Shown: piece by piece, positions 1 through 8,113 of the stretch | Layout: each line of letters starts with the position of its first letter | How positions within the stretch are numbered: position 1 is the first letter of the stretch | Notes under the pieces: generated by a model | The model's database searches: none | What the model was told of the DNA's origin: nothing | The model's input: only the letters and a program-made list of their open reading frames with translations | Made by a program: the position numbers and the translations under genes | Assembly: GCA_014728175.1 (NCBI GenBank) | Contig: WJMA01000010.1 | Location: 1-64,000 of the forward strand | Direction of reading: 5' to 3' | Length of the DNA stretch: 64,000 nucleotides | Origin: Candidatus Fermentibacterota bacterium | Lineage (GTDB): Bacteria > Fermentibacterota > Fermentibacteria > Fermentibacterales > JCC-6

Positions 1-1
1 C

Positions 2-502
2 GAGATAGTGTCCGGGACCTCTGGTCCGTTCGAGCCGGGCACCGGCGTGTATTCGGGCACCGAGGGATGGCGTCAGGTCAACCTTACGATGTCCTCGCAG
101 TACGCCGGTCCTCGTCAGTTGCGCTGGGTGTTCGGAAGCGACGCCTCCGGTAATCGCGAGGGCTGGTACGTGGACGACGTGTCGGTGTCGGCGGAGACGG
201 GTGTCGGGGAGGAGCCCGGGATGGGCGTACACGCCGACCTCCGGGCCGAGGTCTTCCCCAATCCGTTCTCCGGCTCGGCCGAGTTCTCCCTGTACGTGCC
301 CTCATCCTCGGGTGCCCGGATAGAGATCTTCGACATGGCCGGAAGGCTGGTGCGGGAGCTCTCCTACACCGGTGGCGCGGGAGACGCCTCGGTGGTCTGG
401 AACGGAAACGACTCGTCCGGAAAGCCCGTATCGCCGGGGATGTACCTGGGACGGGTGAGTTGTGGGGATCGAACGGAGGCCCTGCGGCTGATCAAGCTCT
501 AG
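2..502 (+). CDS. C-terminal part of a secreted protein with a FlgD/Por-secretion-like sorting domain (5' end outside window)
   Basis: The frame is open from the left edge, so only about 166 C-terminal residues are seen. The upstream part reads like the end of a beta-sandwich domain (WYVDDVSV), as found in secreted peptidases and adhesins. It is followed by a linker and an 80-residue terminal domain that begins VFPNPFSG, contains IEIFDMAGRLVREL and a WNGNDSSGKPV turn, and ends GMYLGRV...LRLIKL. That pattern is the FlgD Ig-like or type IX secretion type-A sorting domain of FCB-group bacteria. The protein is therefore probably exported and surface-attached. The catalytic or adhesive domain lies outside the window, so no specific function is given. 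The 3' end faces the convergent glycosyltransferase gene across a hairpin. Confidence 0.85.
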   Translation, partial: EIVSGTSGPFEPGTGVYSGTEGWRQVNLTMSSQYAGPRQLRWVFGSDASGNREGWYVDDVSVSAETGVGEEPGMGVHADLRAEVFPNPFSGSAEFSLYVPSSSGARIEIFDMAGRLVRELSYTGGAGDASVVWNGNDSSGKPVSPGMYLGRVSCGDRTEALRLIKL

Positions 503-520
503 ATCCGAAATGCTGATGGG

Positions 521-546
521 AGTGCCCCGGGGAATCTCGGGGCGCT
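521..546. terminator. Bidirectional terminator-like hairpin between convergent genes
   Basis: GCCCCG and CGGGGC pair around an eight-base loop, and the flanking AGT/GCT can extend the stem to nine pairs with one wobble. It sits between the stop at 502 and the opposing stop at 550, where a shared terminator is expected. There is no strong T-tract on either side, so termination efficiency is uncertain. Confidence 0.5.
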
Positions 547-549
547 TCC

Positions 550-1494
550 CTATTCCCGCTCCGGAGGATGGGTCTCCCTGACCAGGGGAGCGGACTTGTC
601 TTTCATTCGGACCACCATCTCCCCCAGCAGACCCAGCGATACGAACTGCAGGCCTACGATCAAGAGCAAAACGCCGAGGAGCAGAAGCGGCCTGTCGCCT
701 ATTCCCTCCCCGCCGAACCACAGTATGGTCAGGTACAGCAGTATCCCGAATCCCGCCACGCTGAGGACCGTGCCCACTCCCCCGAACAGGTGCAGGGGCC
801 TTACCGAGTATCGGTGGAGGAACAGCACCGTCAGGAGGTCGGCGTAGCCTCGAAAGAAGCGTGAGACCCCGTACTTGGTCTGGCCGTACTTCCGAGGCCT
901 GTGGTTGACGGCCTTCTCTCCCACCGCGAATCCGTTCTGGTAGGTGATTACCGGCGTGTACCTGTGCATCTCGCCGAACAGCCGGAGCGTCTTGGCGGCC
1001 TTAGCTCTGTATACCTTCAGCCCGCAGTTGAAGTCGTGCAGCCTTATCCTGGTGGTGAGCCTGACCGCCAGGTTGAACAGGCGTGACGGCACCTTCTTGG
1101 TCACCGGGTCGCGGCGCTTCTTTTTCCAGCCGCTTACCAGATCCAGGTCGTTCTCCCTCAAGTGCCGGATAAGGCGGGGAATCTCGGCGGGGTCGTCCTG
1201 CAGGTCCGCGTCTATGGTTGCTATGAGCTTTCCCCTGGCCCTGGCAAAGCCGGCGGAGAGAGCCGCAGCCTTGCCCTTGTTGGTTCCGAACCGGAGACAG
1301 ATAAGGGGGTATTCGTCGGAGAGGCCGCGCAGCACCTTCCAGGTATCGTCGGTGCTTCCGTCGTCTACCGCTATTACCTCGTAGCTGTGCTCGGAGAGCG
1401 CGGCCGCCGTCTCCCTCAACAGCTCGGAGAGGCTTTCGGACTCGTTGTAGGCGGGTACCACCACCGATACGTCGGGCCTGCTCGTATTGTCCAT
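550..1494 (-). CDS. Family 2 glycosyltransferase, polyprenyl-phosphate glycosyltransferase type (GtrB/ArnC-like)
   Basis: The N-terminal GT-A domain starts VSVVVPAYNESESL and carries the nucleotide-sugar and metal-binding signatures AVDDGSTDDTW and TIDADLQDDP. The C-terminal part has two membrane segments (about residues 230-255 and 262-290), as in dolichyl- and undecaprenyl-phosphate sugar transferases. It probably moves a sugar from a nucleotide donor to a lipid carrier at the inner membrane for envelope glycan synthesis. The start was set at the ATG opening MDNTSRP; the longer ORF adds 86 residues of Arg- and Pro-rich shadow sequence that overlaps lpxH. The protein is 314 aa, a normal length. 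It lies 32 bases downstream of the LpxH-like gene and probably ends that operon. The sugar substrate cannot be told. Confidence 0.88.
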   Translation of the reverse strand: MDNTSRPDVSVVVPAYNESESLSELLRETAAALSEHSYEVIAVDDGSTDDTWKVLRGLSDEYPLICLRFGTNKGKAAALSAGFARARGKLIATIDADLQDDPAEIPRLIRHLRENDLDLVSGWKKKRRDPVTKKVPSRLFNLAVRLTTRIRLHDFNCGLKVYRAKAAKTLRLFGEMHRYTPVITYQNGFAVGEKAVNHRPRKYGQTKYGVSRFFRGYADLLTVLFLHRYSVRPLHLFGGVGTVLSVAGFGILLYLTILWFGGEGIGDRPLLLLGVLLLIVGLQFVSLGLLGEMVVRMKDKSAPLVRETHPPERE

Positions 1495-1526
1495 GGATCG
1501 AAGATTCTGAGGGGGCGGAGCGCTTG

Positions 1527-2300
1527 TCAACTCTCCGCGCCTTCTTCTTCGCGGTAATCCAAGCAGCAGCTGTCGGAAAGCCTGCCGTCCACGTACAGCT
1601 GCAGCTCGCCTTTCTGGAGGAGGGCGTAGGAGAAGCTCTTGAGCCAGTCGCCCAGCGAGAGATGACAGCCATCTGGCAGCCTTCTCAGCATCGGTACGTG
1701 GGTATGTGCGGTCACCACCAGATCGACGTCGGACAGCATCGACTGCGCCCAACTAGCCAGTCCGGCGGGTAGGCCTTCGCAGTCTTTCCGGAGGAATCTC
1801 CGGCTGGTTCCGGAGAAGGACCTGGCCAGAGGAGCGCTCAGGTCGGGATGCAGCAGATAGAACAGGACCCTGCTCAGCGGCGACCTTATTATCGGCCTCA
1901 GAAGGAGCTTGTAGCCCAGGTCTCCCCTGCCCAGGGCGTCACCGTGCGAAAGCAATACGTCCAGGCCGTTCATTTCGGTTTTGACGTACTTCCTGTCGTG
2001 GATCTCCGATCCGGTTATCCTGCGGAAGCGCTCGCCCGCCCATGCGTCGTGGTTGCCCGGCAGGAAGTGGACGCACCATCCGGAGTCGGTAAGGTCCCTG
2101 AGAGCCTGTAGGATTCGATGGTATCCGTCCGGGATTACCGACCTGTACTCGAACCAGAACTCGAAAAGGTCCCCCAGGACCCACAGATAACCCGGCTCCT
2201 CCCCGGTCAGGTCTCGCAGGAAGCTCAGCAGCCTTTCCCTGCCCGGATGGGGCTCGGGCTCGGGAAACAGATGCGCGTCTGCGATCATGTAGTACCTCAC
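1527..2300 (-). CDS. lpxH: UDP-2,3-diacylglucosamine diphosphatase-like metallophosphoesterase (LpxH family)
   Basis: This 257-residue calcineurin-like phosphoesterase has the metal-binding series expected of LpxH: DAH near residue 8, GDLFEFW, GNHD, a central SHGD and a late AHTH. LpxH hydrolyses UDP-2,3-diacylglucosamine to lipid X in lipid A synthesis at the inner-membrane surface. The GTG start overlaps the stop of the upstream lipoprotein gene as GTGA, implying coupled translation. Several LpxH-like proteins of uncertain substrate exist, and no other lpx gene is in the window, so the exact substrate is inferred from the family. Placement behind an ECF sigma/anti-sigma pair suggests envelope-stress control. 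Confidence 0.82.
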   Translation of the reverse strand: MRYYMIADAHLFPEPEPHPGRERLLSFLRDLTGEEPGYLWVLGDLFEFWFEYRSVIPDGYHRILQALRDLTDSGWCVHFLPGNHDAWAGERFRRITGSEIHDRKYVKTEMNGLDVLLSHGDALGRGDLGYKLLLRPIIRSPLSRVLFYLLHPDLSAPLARSFSGTSRRFLRKDCEGLPAGLASWAQSMLSDVDLVVTAHTHVPMLRRLPDGCHLSLGDWLKSFSYALLQKGELQLYVDGRLSDSCCLDYREEEGAES

Positions 2301-2815
2301 GGGGGGACCATCCCGACCTCTCTCAGAATTCTGCGGGGGCTTCCGTAGCCGGCACTTCGCAGCTCTTCTTCCATCGTGACGAGTGCCGAGAGGGGAAGAA
2401 CCCCGGAAGAGAGATGTTTCTGAAGGATCGCGTCTCCCAGGTAGACGGGAAGCGACAACCCCAGATCGTTAACCACACGTTGTGCCTCGTTCCTTACCGC
2501 TTCGTCGAACTGCACCGGTATCACCCTCACCACGCTGTCGTTACGAATCCTATCCAGTTGCCGTAGATCGTTCTCCATGTCCGGGTGGCCGGCCAGAGGG
2601 AGCCAATGGTAAAGCAGCAGCATGGAGTCCCGGCGTACCGAGACGGTGTCTCCGGGAGGAGAGATGAGCGTGCCCGGAATTTCCATGACCGGCGGCGGCG
2701 TTGGCTGGGATGGAGCGGGTGGTTCGATCCGGTCGCAGGAGAGGGCGAAAAGCAGGGTTAGAGACGATGCGATGGCATAGGCAGCCGTTGCCGGCCCTGG
2801 TTGGAGTTGCCTCAT
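2297..2815 (-). CDS. Lipoprotein with a thioredoxin/TlpA-like fold lacking the redox cysteines
   Basis: The 172-residue product begins with a signal peptide ending in a lipobox (LFALSC), so it should be lipid-anchored, followed by a Pro-rich linker. The rest resembles the TlpA/AhpC thioredoxin fold: a strand (LLLYHW), a helix, a second strand (VVRVIPVQFDE), and a segment LSLPVYLGD with the cis-Pro-like position. At the place where TlpA proteins have WCxxC the sequence is WLPLAGHPDM, so no disulfide chemistry is possible there. The only Cys is the lipidated one. It lies between the anti-sigma gene and lpxH and probably belongs to the sigma-factor operon. The fold assignment rests on pattern only. 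Confidence 0.65.
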   Translation of the reverse strand: MRQLQPGPATAAYAIASSLTLLFALSCDRIEPPAPSQPTPPPVMEIPGTLISPPGDTVSVRRDSMLLLYHWLPLAGHPDMENDLRQLDRIRNDSVVRVIPVQFDEAVRNEAQRVVNDLGLSLPVYLGDAILQKHLSSGVLPLSALVTMEEELRSAGYGSPRRILREVGMVPP

Positions 2816-2831
2816 TCAGTGGTGCTCGGAA

Positions 2832-3050
2832 CTATTCGCTGGTTTTCATCAGGATGCTGTCCCGGAGCTCCTGAGGCGCGGTCATCTTCAAAAGATTGCG
2901 TACCCTGGAACGGAAGCCGTGCATGTTGGACACACAGGCTCTGCAGCTCTCGCAGCTCTGTAGGTGGTTCTCTATGCGTTCGGCGTCGGAGCTGTTCAGC
3001 TCGCCCGAGACGAAATCGTGAAGGTTATCACGTACGAAGGAGCAACTCAA
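2832..3050 (-). CDS. Zinc-finger anti-sigma factor (ZAS family)
   Basis: The small product (72 aa from the preferred start) has the ZAS signature HLQSCESC (HxxxCxxC) within a helical domain that begins CSFVRDNLHDFVSGEL, as in RsrA/ChrR-type anti-sigma factors. It should bind the adjacent ECF sigma factor and release it on a signal, possibly redox or zinc. I prefer the TTG start at 3050, which overlaps the sigma stop as TTGA and gives the usual family N-terminus. The ATG at 3083 would add a Gly-rich stretch that lies inside the sigma gene. No membrane segment follows, so this is a soluble anti-sigma factor. Confidence 0.85.
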   Translation of the reverse strand: MSCSFVRDNLHDFVSGELNSSDAERIENHLQSCESCRACVSNMHGFRSRVRNLLKMTAPQELRDSILMKTSE

Positions 3051-3622
3051 GACCCCAACTCCCCCTCCCCCTCGAGATACCATTTCTCCAGCAGCTCTCT
3101 CAATCTTGCTCTACCCCTATGGATCCTGGAGCGGACCGTTCCTATGGGTATGTCCAGTATCTCCGCTATCTCCTTGTACGAGAATCCTTCTACGTCACAC
3201 AAAACCACGGCGCTCCTGAAGGTCTCGGGTAACAGCGCCAGTCCTTCCTCTATGTTCTCCGCCAGCAGATCGTTGAGGAACTTGTCGTACGGATCGGGCC
3301 CAAATCTGAGCAACTGGGGAACATCTTCCCTCGGTAACTCGTCCACCCAATCACACGGTACCTCGGTCGGCCTTCTCTTGGTCGATCTGCGCTGGTTGAG
3401 AAAGGTGTTCCTTAGTATCGCAAACAGCCATGCTTTGGCATTTGTTCCCAGCGTGTACTGTTTCCAGGCTTTGAAGGCCCTGGCATACGTTTCTTGAACA
3501 AGGTCGCAGGCGTCCTCGGGGTTCCTGGTGAGGTGCAGGGCATAGCCGTAGAGGCCGTTGAGGAACTGCAGAACCTCTTCCTCGAACCTTTCCTTGTCCG
3601 TCTTGTGGGATTCTGACGCCAT
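3047..3622 (-). CDS. ECF-type RNA polymerase sigma factor (sigma-70 family, RpoE-like)
   Basis: The 191-residue protein has the two ECF domains. Sigma-2 includes DLVQETYARAFKAW, which recognises and melts the -10 element. Sigma-4 has the helix-turn-helix FSYKEIAEILDIPIGTVRSR, which binds the -35 element. A charged linker of about 35 residues joins them. The gene has a good Shine-Dalgarno (GGGGAGG) just before ATG and heads a five-gene minus-strand set with its anti-sigma factor, a lipoprotein, an LpxH-like enzyme and a glycosyltransferase. This arrangement suggests that it controls cell-envelope functions. Autoregulation is likely for this family but not shown by the sequence. Confidence 0.92.
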   Translation of the reverse strand: MASESHKTDKERFEEEVLQFLNGLYGYALHLTRNPEDACDLVQETYARAFKAWKQYTLGTNAKAWLFAILRNTFLNQRRSTKRRPTEVPCDWVDELPREDVPQLLRFGPDPYDKFLNDLLAENIEEGLALLPETFRSAVVLCDVEGFSYKEIAEILDIPIGTVRSRIHRGRARLRELLEKWYLEGEGELGS

Positions 3623-3642
3623 AGCCTCCCCTGGTTTGTGCT

Positions 3643-3671
3643 AGTCTACGAACGCCGAGTGGGCCGGGCAA
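3643..3671 (-). promoter_or_regulatory. Candidate promoter of the ECF sigma operon
   Basis: On the minus strand TTGCCC and TAGACT are separated by 17 bases, and the -10 lies about 20 bases before the sigma start codon, leaving a short leader with the ribosome-binding site. Each box matches the housekeeping consensus in four of six positions. An ECF-type promoter cannot be excluded. Confidence 0.35.
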
Positions 3672-3690
3672 GAGCGGATTGGCGACCGAT

Positions 3691-3702
3691 GCCCTTAAGG
3701 GC
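3691..3702. promoter_or_regulatory. Perfect 12-base palindrome upstream of the sigma promoter
   Basis: GCCCTTAAGGGC is a perfect inverted repeat, 20 bases upstream of the candidate -35 box of the sigma operon and inside the divergent gap before nrdJ. Its position suits an operator for a dimeric regulator of either gene. A chance palindrome is possible. Confidence 0.3.
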
Positions 3703-3777
3703 CGGTACGACGCAGGGATCGAGTTATTGCATTTCATACCATAAGTTGTGGCTAAGCAATGGATTCTGCACTAGATA

Positions 3778-3806
3778 TTGACATGACCCTGGGCCGGCCG
3801 TACGTT
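3778..3806 (+). promoter_or_regulatory. Candidate promoter of the ribonucleotide reductase gene
   Basis: A perfect -35 hexamer TTGACA is followed after 17 bases by TACGTT, a three-of-six match to the -10 box. It is about 66 bases upstream of the nrdJ start. I looked in this leader for a cobalamin riboswitch or NrdR boxes and recognised neither. The leader does not look structured. Confidence 0.35.
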
Positions 3807-3872
3807 CGAGTCGGCGCAGTTAGCCAAGTTCTATTTCTACTGCGCATGCATCGTATGGGGGTTTTCAAATAG

Positions 3873-6230
3873 ATGTCTGAGGTTCGCAAGGACCTGTTCT
3901 CGGAGATCGAGCCCGAGGTCTCCGAAGAGCTGGTCAAGCCCGAGTACTCGTCCAACGCCGTCACAGTCCTGCAGAAGAGGTACCTGCGGAGGTCGCCCGG
4001 GGGCGAGATTCTGGAAGCGCCCGAGGATATGCTGTGGAGAGTTGCCACCAGCGTCGCCGATTCCGAGAGCAACTTCGGCAAGGACCCCCACAAGACCGCT
4101 GTGATGTTCTACAACATGATGGCCAAGAAGGAATTCCTGCCCAATTCCCCCACCCTGATGAACGCCGGCAGGGAGCTGGGGCAGCTATCGGCCTGTTTCG
4201 TCCTCCCGGTGGAGGATGACATGGAGAGTATCTTCGAAGCGGTGAAGAACACCGCCCTGATACACAAGAGCGGGGGGGGAACGGGCTTCTCCTTCTCCCG
4301 GGTAAGGCCCAAGGACGACACTGTGCTCTCCACCAAGGGAGTGTCCAGCGGACCGCTGTCCTTCATGACCGTATTTGACAAGGCCACGGAGACCGTGAAG
4401 CAGGGCGGCGTAAGGCGGGGTGCAAACATGGCCGTTCTCAGGGTGGATCACCCCGATATAGAGAGTTTCATCAACACCAAGACCGACATGAGCCGCTTCA
4501 ACAACTTCAACCTCTCCGTGGCGGTCACCGAAGACTTCATGGATTCGCTGGAGCGGGGCGAGAGCTACGATCTGATAAACCCCCGTACCGGCAAACCCGT
4601 CGGCTCGATGGATGCCCGGGAGGTGTTCGGAAGCATAGTAGACGCGGCGTGGGAATCGGGCGAGCCGGGGCTGATCTTCATAGACAGGGTCAACGATGCC
4701 AACCCCACCCCCCACGTGGGAAGGATAGAGGCGACCAATCCCTGCGGAGAACAGCCCCTTCTTCCCTACGAGGCCTGCAACCTGGGGTCGATAAACGTAT
4801 CCCGAATGATCAAGGGGCAGCCCGGGCAGGGCTGCCAGGTGGACTGGGCCAAGCTGGGGAGAACCGTCCGTCAGGCGGTCAGGTTCCTGGACGACGTGAT
4901 CGAGGTGAACAGGTATCCGTTGGAGCAGATAGAGGCCATGGTCTCCGCCAACAGGAAGGTAGGCCTGGGGGTGATGGGATTCGCCGACCTGCTCTTCAAG
5001 CTCCGGATCCCCTACGACTCGGAGGAAGCGCTGGCCCTGGCCGAGGACCTGATGAGCTTCATCGCCGATCGGGGCAGGCAGGCGACCACCGATCTGGCGA
5101 AGGAGAGGGGCCCCTTTCCCAACTTCCCCGGCAGCGTGTACGACAGGCAAGGTCTGCCGGAGATGAGGAACGCCACCGTGACCACCATCGCCCCGACCGG
5201 TTCCATCAGCATCATAGGGAGTTGCTCCAGCGGAGTGGAGCCGGTCTTCGCTCTGGCTTTCGTGCGCCGTAACCTCCTCGACGAGGGTGACGAGCTCCAG
5301 GAGGTGGTCCCCGACTTCGAGCAGGTGGCGCGGGAGGAAGGATTCTTCACCGAGGAGATAATAGAGAAGGTCGTGGAGAACGGATCTTGCCAGGGCATGG
5401 ACGGGGTTCCCGAGGAGGTGCAGAGGGTATTCGTAACCGCCCACGATATAGAGCCCACATGGCACGTACGGATGCAGGCGGCCTTTCAGAAGTACACCGA
5501 CAACGCTGTGTCCAAGACCGTGAACCTTCCCCGGGAGGCAACCAGGGCCGACGTGGGAGAGGTTTACAAGCTGGCCCGGAAGCTGGGCTGCAAGGGCGTA
5601 ACGGTGTACCGTGACGGAAGCCGGGACAAGCAGGTTCTCAACAAGACGAGCAGCGCCCCGGACGTGGAAGTCGAGGCTTCCAGGGAGAGCGGTCCTCCGG
5701 CGGTTCCCCGCTCCAGGCCGGAGGTCACCTCCGGGGTCACCAGAAGGATCCGCACCGGTTGCGGAAACCTCTACGTAACCATCAACAGCGACAAGAACGG
5801 CCCGGTGGAGCTGTTCACCCAGATGGGCAAGGCGGGAGGATGCGCCGCCAGCCAGGCGGAAGCCATAAGCAGATTGGTGTCGCTGGCCCTGAGGTCGAAC
5901 ATACCGGTCGAGGACATATGCAGACAGCTGAAGGGAATAAGCTGTCACCGGGTGGTGTGGCAGGGAGGCAGCAGGATACTGTCCTGCTCCGACGCCATAG
6001 GAAAGGCCCTGGAGTGGCACACCGGGCAGAGAACGAACGGCCTGGTAACCACCGCCAGGGAGTCGGAGAATCATCAGGAGAAGGAAGAGGAAGTCGCGAA
6101 ACCCGAGGGAGACCACGACGAGGTTCTGGAGAACCTTGCCGGTGCCTGTCCCAATTGCGGCGGTCCGCTTAAGTACGAGTCCGGATGCGTCTCCTGCGCT
6201 CTGAACTGCGGCTACAGCGAATGCGGATAG
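3873..6230 (+). CDS. nrdJ: Adenosylcobalamin-dependent (class II) ribonucleoside-diphosphate reductase
   Basis: This 785-residue enzyme makes deoxyribonucleotides using coenzyme B12 as radical source, so it works with or without oxygen. Seen in order: an N-terminal cap starting directly with the catalytic-domain lead (no ATP-cone), SPTLMNAG and [17 protein letters not shown] around the first redox Cys (near residue 105), [15 protein letters not shown], the radical-site loop [18 protein letters not shown] (near 290), and [24 protein letters not shown]-like domain (about 625-715) follows. The tail has [20 protein letters not shown], a zinc or shuttle-cysteine motif typical of long NrdJ proteins. 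Lack of an ATP-cone implies no dATP feedback at an activity site. It stands alone on plus, convergent with the PC4-like gene. Confidence 0.95.
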   Translation: MSEVRKDLFSEIEPEVSEELVKPEYSSNAVTVLQKRYLRRSPGGEILEAPEDMLWRVATSVADSESNFGKDPHKTAVMFYNMMAKKEFLPNSPTLMNAGRELGQLSACFVLPVEDDMESIFEAVKNTALIHKSGGGTGFSFSRVRPKDDTVLSTKGVSSGPLSFMTVFDKATETVKQGGVRRGANMAVLRVDHPDIESFINTKTDMSRFNNFNLSVAVTEDFMDSLERGESYDLINPRTGKPVGSMDAREVFGSIVDAAWESGEPGLIFIDRVNDANPTPHVGRIEATNPCGEQPLLPYEACNLGSINVSRMIKGQPGQGCQVDWAKLGRTVRQAVRFLDDVIEVNRYPLEQIEAMVSANRKVGLGVMGFADLLFKLRIPYDSEEALALAEDLMSFIADRGRQATTDLAKERGPFPNFPGSVYDRQGLPEMRNATVTTIAPTGSISIIGSCSSGVEPVFALAFVRRNLLDEGDELQEVVPDFEQVAREEGFFTEEIIEKVVENGSCQGMDGVPEEVQRVFVTAHDIEPTWHVRMQAAFQKYTDNAVSKTVNLPREATRADVGEVYKLARKLGCKGVTVYRDGSRDKQVLNKTSSAPDVEVEASRESGPPAVPRSRPEVTSGVTRRIRTGCGNLYVTINSDKNGPVELFTQMGKAGGCAASQAEAISRLVSLALRSNIPVEDICRQLKGISCHRVVWQGGSRILSCSDAIGKALEWHTGQRTNGLVTTARESENHQEKEEEVAKPEGDHDEVLENLAGACPNCGGPLKYESGCVSCALNCGYSECG

Positions 6231-6242
6231 GGGCTGCGGCTC

Positions 6243-6467
6243 CTAGTCGCTCGATTCGCTCAACGACTCCAGAGCCTCGTCGACCGCCTCCCGTACCGTT
6301 CTCATCATCTCCGGACTGAGGGTGATACCTTTTTTGGTAGGCTTCCAGTTGCCCTCGCCGTCCATGTAGAACAATCTTACGTCTATGTACTGCCTGCCAC
6401 GGAACTCCGTGAGAGAGACTCGTACGATGTCCTCGCCCTTCTCGAGCTCTGTGATGGTCTTCTCCAT
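6243..6467 (-). CDS. PC4/YdbC-like single-stranded nucleic-acid-binding protein
   Basis: The 74-residue protein matches the small PC4-type fold: a strand beginning IVRVSLTEFRGRQYIDVRLFY, then GNWKPTKKGITLSPEM, followed by a C-terminal helix. The FRGRQYIDVR and PTKKGI pieces are the hallmark of bacterial YdbC and eukaryotic PC4 relatives, which bind ssDNA as dimers and influence transcription or repair. It is the last gene of a minus-strand run after cdd, 96 bases downstream, and its stop nearly meets the stop of nrdJ. Its targets here are unknown. Confidence 0.8.
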   Translation of the reverse strand: MEKTITELEKGEDIVRVSLTEFRGRQYIDVRLFYMDGEGNWKPTKKGITLSPEMMRTVREAVDEALESLSESSD

Positions 6468-6563
6468 GTCGTCCCCCCGTATCTGAATGGGGTTTTCCCG
6501 TTCCCGGTCTCGATGTTCGGCAAGTCATAAGACAGAACGGGGCCGCGTCAAGGTCCGGGGGGC

Positions 6564-6947
6564 TCAGTCCTCGGTGGAGAAACGCATGGGCAGCAGCTCG
6601 TGCAGGGTGTGCTCCTCCACCGTGCCGTCGGGGCCGACTATGCTTACGATGAGCTCTGCCGGGCACAGCTCGGAGAGGGTTTGCAGGCAGGCTCCGCAGG
6701 GAACGGGCTTGGCGTCCGGAGAGTATATGAGGAGGTTAGTGAACCGGCGGGCTCCATCGGTAACCGCGGCGGCCAGAGCGGACCTTTCGGCGCAGATGGT
6801 TAGGCCGTAGGAGGAGTTCTCTATGTTCACCCCGGTGTAGACTTTTCCGAAGTCGTCCTCCAGCGCGGCGGAGACCCTTACTCCCGAGTACGGCGAGTAG
6901 CTGTTCTCGATCCTGTCTTTGGCGGCCTTCATCAACCTGTCGCTCAA
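6564..6947 (-). CDS. cdd: Cytidine deaminase
   Basis: The 127-residue enzyme converts cytidine and deoxycytidine to uridine and deoxyuridine in pyrimidine salvage. It has both halves of the zinc and catalytic signature: CAERSALAAAV (Cys ligand and proton-shuttle Glu) and PCGACLQTLSEL (two Cys ligands), plus the substrate segment YSPYSGVRVSAAL. The length is normal for the tetrameric form. The TTG start overlaps the deoB stop as TTGA, so the two salvage enzymes should be translated together. The C-terminus is short and ends MRFSTED. Confidence 0.95.
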   Translation of the reverse strand: MSDRLMKAAKDRIENSYSPYSGVRVSAALEDDFGKVYTGVNIENSSYGLTICAERSALAAAVTDGARRFTNLLIYSPDAKPVPCGACLQTLSELCPAELIVSIVGPDGTVEEHTLHELLPMRFSTED

Positions 6948-8113
6948 ACCTCACCTCCGATGAGGGGGTCTCCCGGGAACCGCTCCCTCAAACCGAGATG
7001 GCCGGCGAACGTGCAAGCCACGTCGGAGAAAGTTCTCCTGGTTCGGAGATCGGCCACGGGACCCCGGCTTTGGTACATCAGCAGCGGGACGTACTCCCTG
7101 GAGTGGTCGGTGCTTTCCGTGGTCGGGTCGTTTCCGTGATCCGCCGTAACTACGAAGATGTCGCATTCACTCAACAGACTCAACATGGTAGGGAAATGGG
7201 CGTCAGCCTCTTCCAAGGCCTCGGCGAAACCCCGTGGATCGTTGCGGTGCCCGTACCTGCTGTCGAAGTCGCACAGGTTGGCGAATATCATTCCGGAGGC
7301 CACGTCCGCCATCTGCCCTTCCAGGGCCCCCAACCCCTCCGCGTTGTTGGCCACGTGAACCGTCTCGATGTTGCGGTGGGCGAAGAGGTCGTCCACCTTG
7401 CCCACGCCGGTTCGGGGAATACCGGCCTCTTCCAGAGCGTCCAGAAGGGTTCGACCCGTAGGCGGTAGCGAGAAATCCCTCCTGCGGGCGGTTCTGCGAT
7501 AGTTTCCCGGCCGTCCCTGGAAGGGCCTGGCTATAACCCTTGCCACCCCGTGCTCCGGGGGGGCGAGGATATCCCTGGCGATTGAGCAGTAACGGTAAAG
7601 ATCGTCCGGAGGTACGATATCCTCGTGGGCGGCGATCTGGAAGACGCTGTCGGCCGACGTGTACACGATAAGCGCTTCCGTACGCCGCTGCTCCTCTCCC
7701 AGCTTCTCTATTATCTCCGTTCCCGAGGCCGGTCGGTTGCATATGACCTTGCGTCCCGTGCGCCGCTCGAACGATTCGATGATATCCCGAGGAAAGCCTT
7801 CCGGGTAAGTGGGGAAGGGCTCGGACCTCACAAGGCCCATCAGCTCCCAATGCCCGGTGGTGGAGTCCTTGCCCCGAGACCGCTCGGCCATCCTGCCGTA
7901 ACTGGCCAGCGGCCACTCCACCGGGGGGACTCCCTCTATCCGATGGAGGTTCCCCAGACCCATGGAGGTCAGGTTGGGCAGGCTCAATCCCCCCACCTCC
8001 CGGGAGAGGTTGCCCAGGGTATCGCTGCCCCGGTCGCCGTACTCCCCGGCGTCGGGAAGCTCTCCCACTCCCACCCCGTCCAGGACCAGAAGAATGGCCC
8101 GGGGGCCGGTCAA
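6944..8113 (-). CDS. deoB: Phosphopentomutase
   Basis: DeoB interconverts (deoxy)ribose 1-phosphate and 5-phosphate and feeds the sugar of salvaged nucleosides into central metabolism. The 389-residue protein has the alkaline-phosphatase-superfamily metal sites: LDGVGVGELPDA at the N-terminus, GKDSTTGHWELMG near residue 85, and TADHGNDPTTESTDHSREY near the C-terminus. Its TTG start overlaps the stop of the cyclic-nucleotide-binding gene (TTGA), and its stop overlaps the TTG start of cdd in the same way. This gives a compact nucleoside-salvage unit. Confidence 0.95.
   Translation of the reverse strand: MTGPRAILLVLDGVGVGELPDAGEYGDRGSDTLGNLSREVGGLSLPNLTSMGLGNLHRIEGVPPVEWPLASYGRMAERSRGKDSTTGHWELMGLVRSEPFPTYPEGFPRDIIESFERRTGRKVICNRPASGTEIIEKLGEEQRRTEALIVYTSADSVFQIAAHEDIVPPDDLYRYCSIARDILAPPEHGVARVIARPFQGRPGNYRRTARRRDFSLPPTGRTLLDALEEAGIPRTGVGKVDDLFAHRNIETVHVANNAEGLGALEGQMADVASGMIFANLCDFDSRYGHRNDPRGFAEALEEADAHFPTMLSLLSECDIFVVTADHGNDPTTESTDHSREYVPLLMYQSRGPVADLRTRRTFSDVACTFAGHLGLRERFPGDPLIGGEV

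Noticed and set aside
3623-3872. Possible cobalamin riboswitch or tRNA in the 250-base gap before nrdJ
   Set aside because: No B12-box sequence, no cloverleaf and no conserved stem series could be found by eye; only promoter-like boxes and a palindrome.
4185-6116. 643-residue minus-strand ORF antisense to nrdJ
   Set aside because: It lies wholly opposite a fully conserved enzyme, has low-complexity Gly/Arg/His-rich content and no domain; a codon-bias shadow in G+C-rich DNA.
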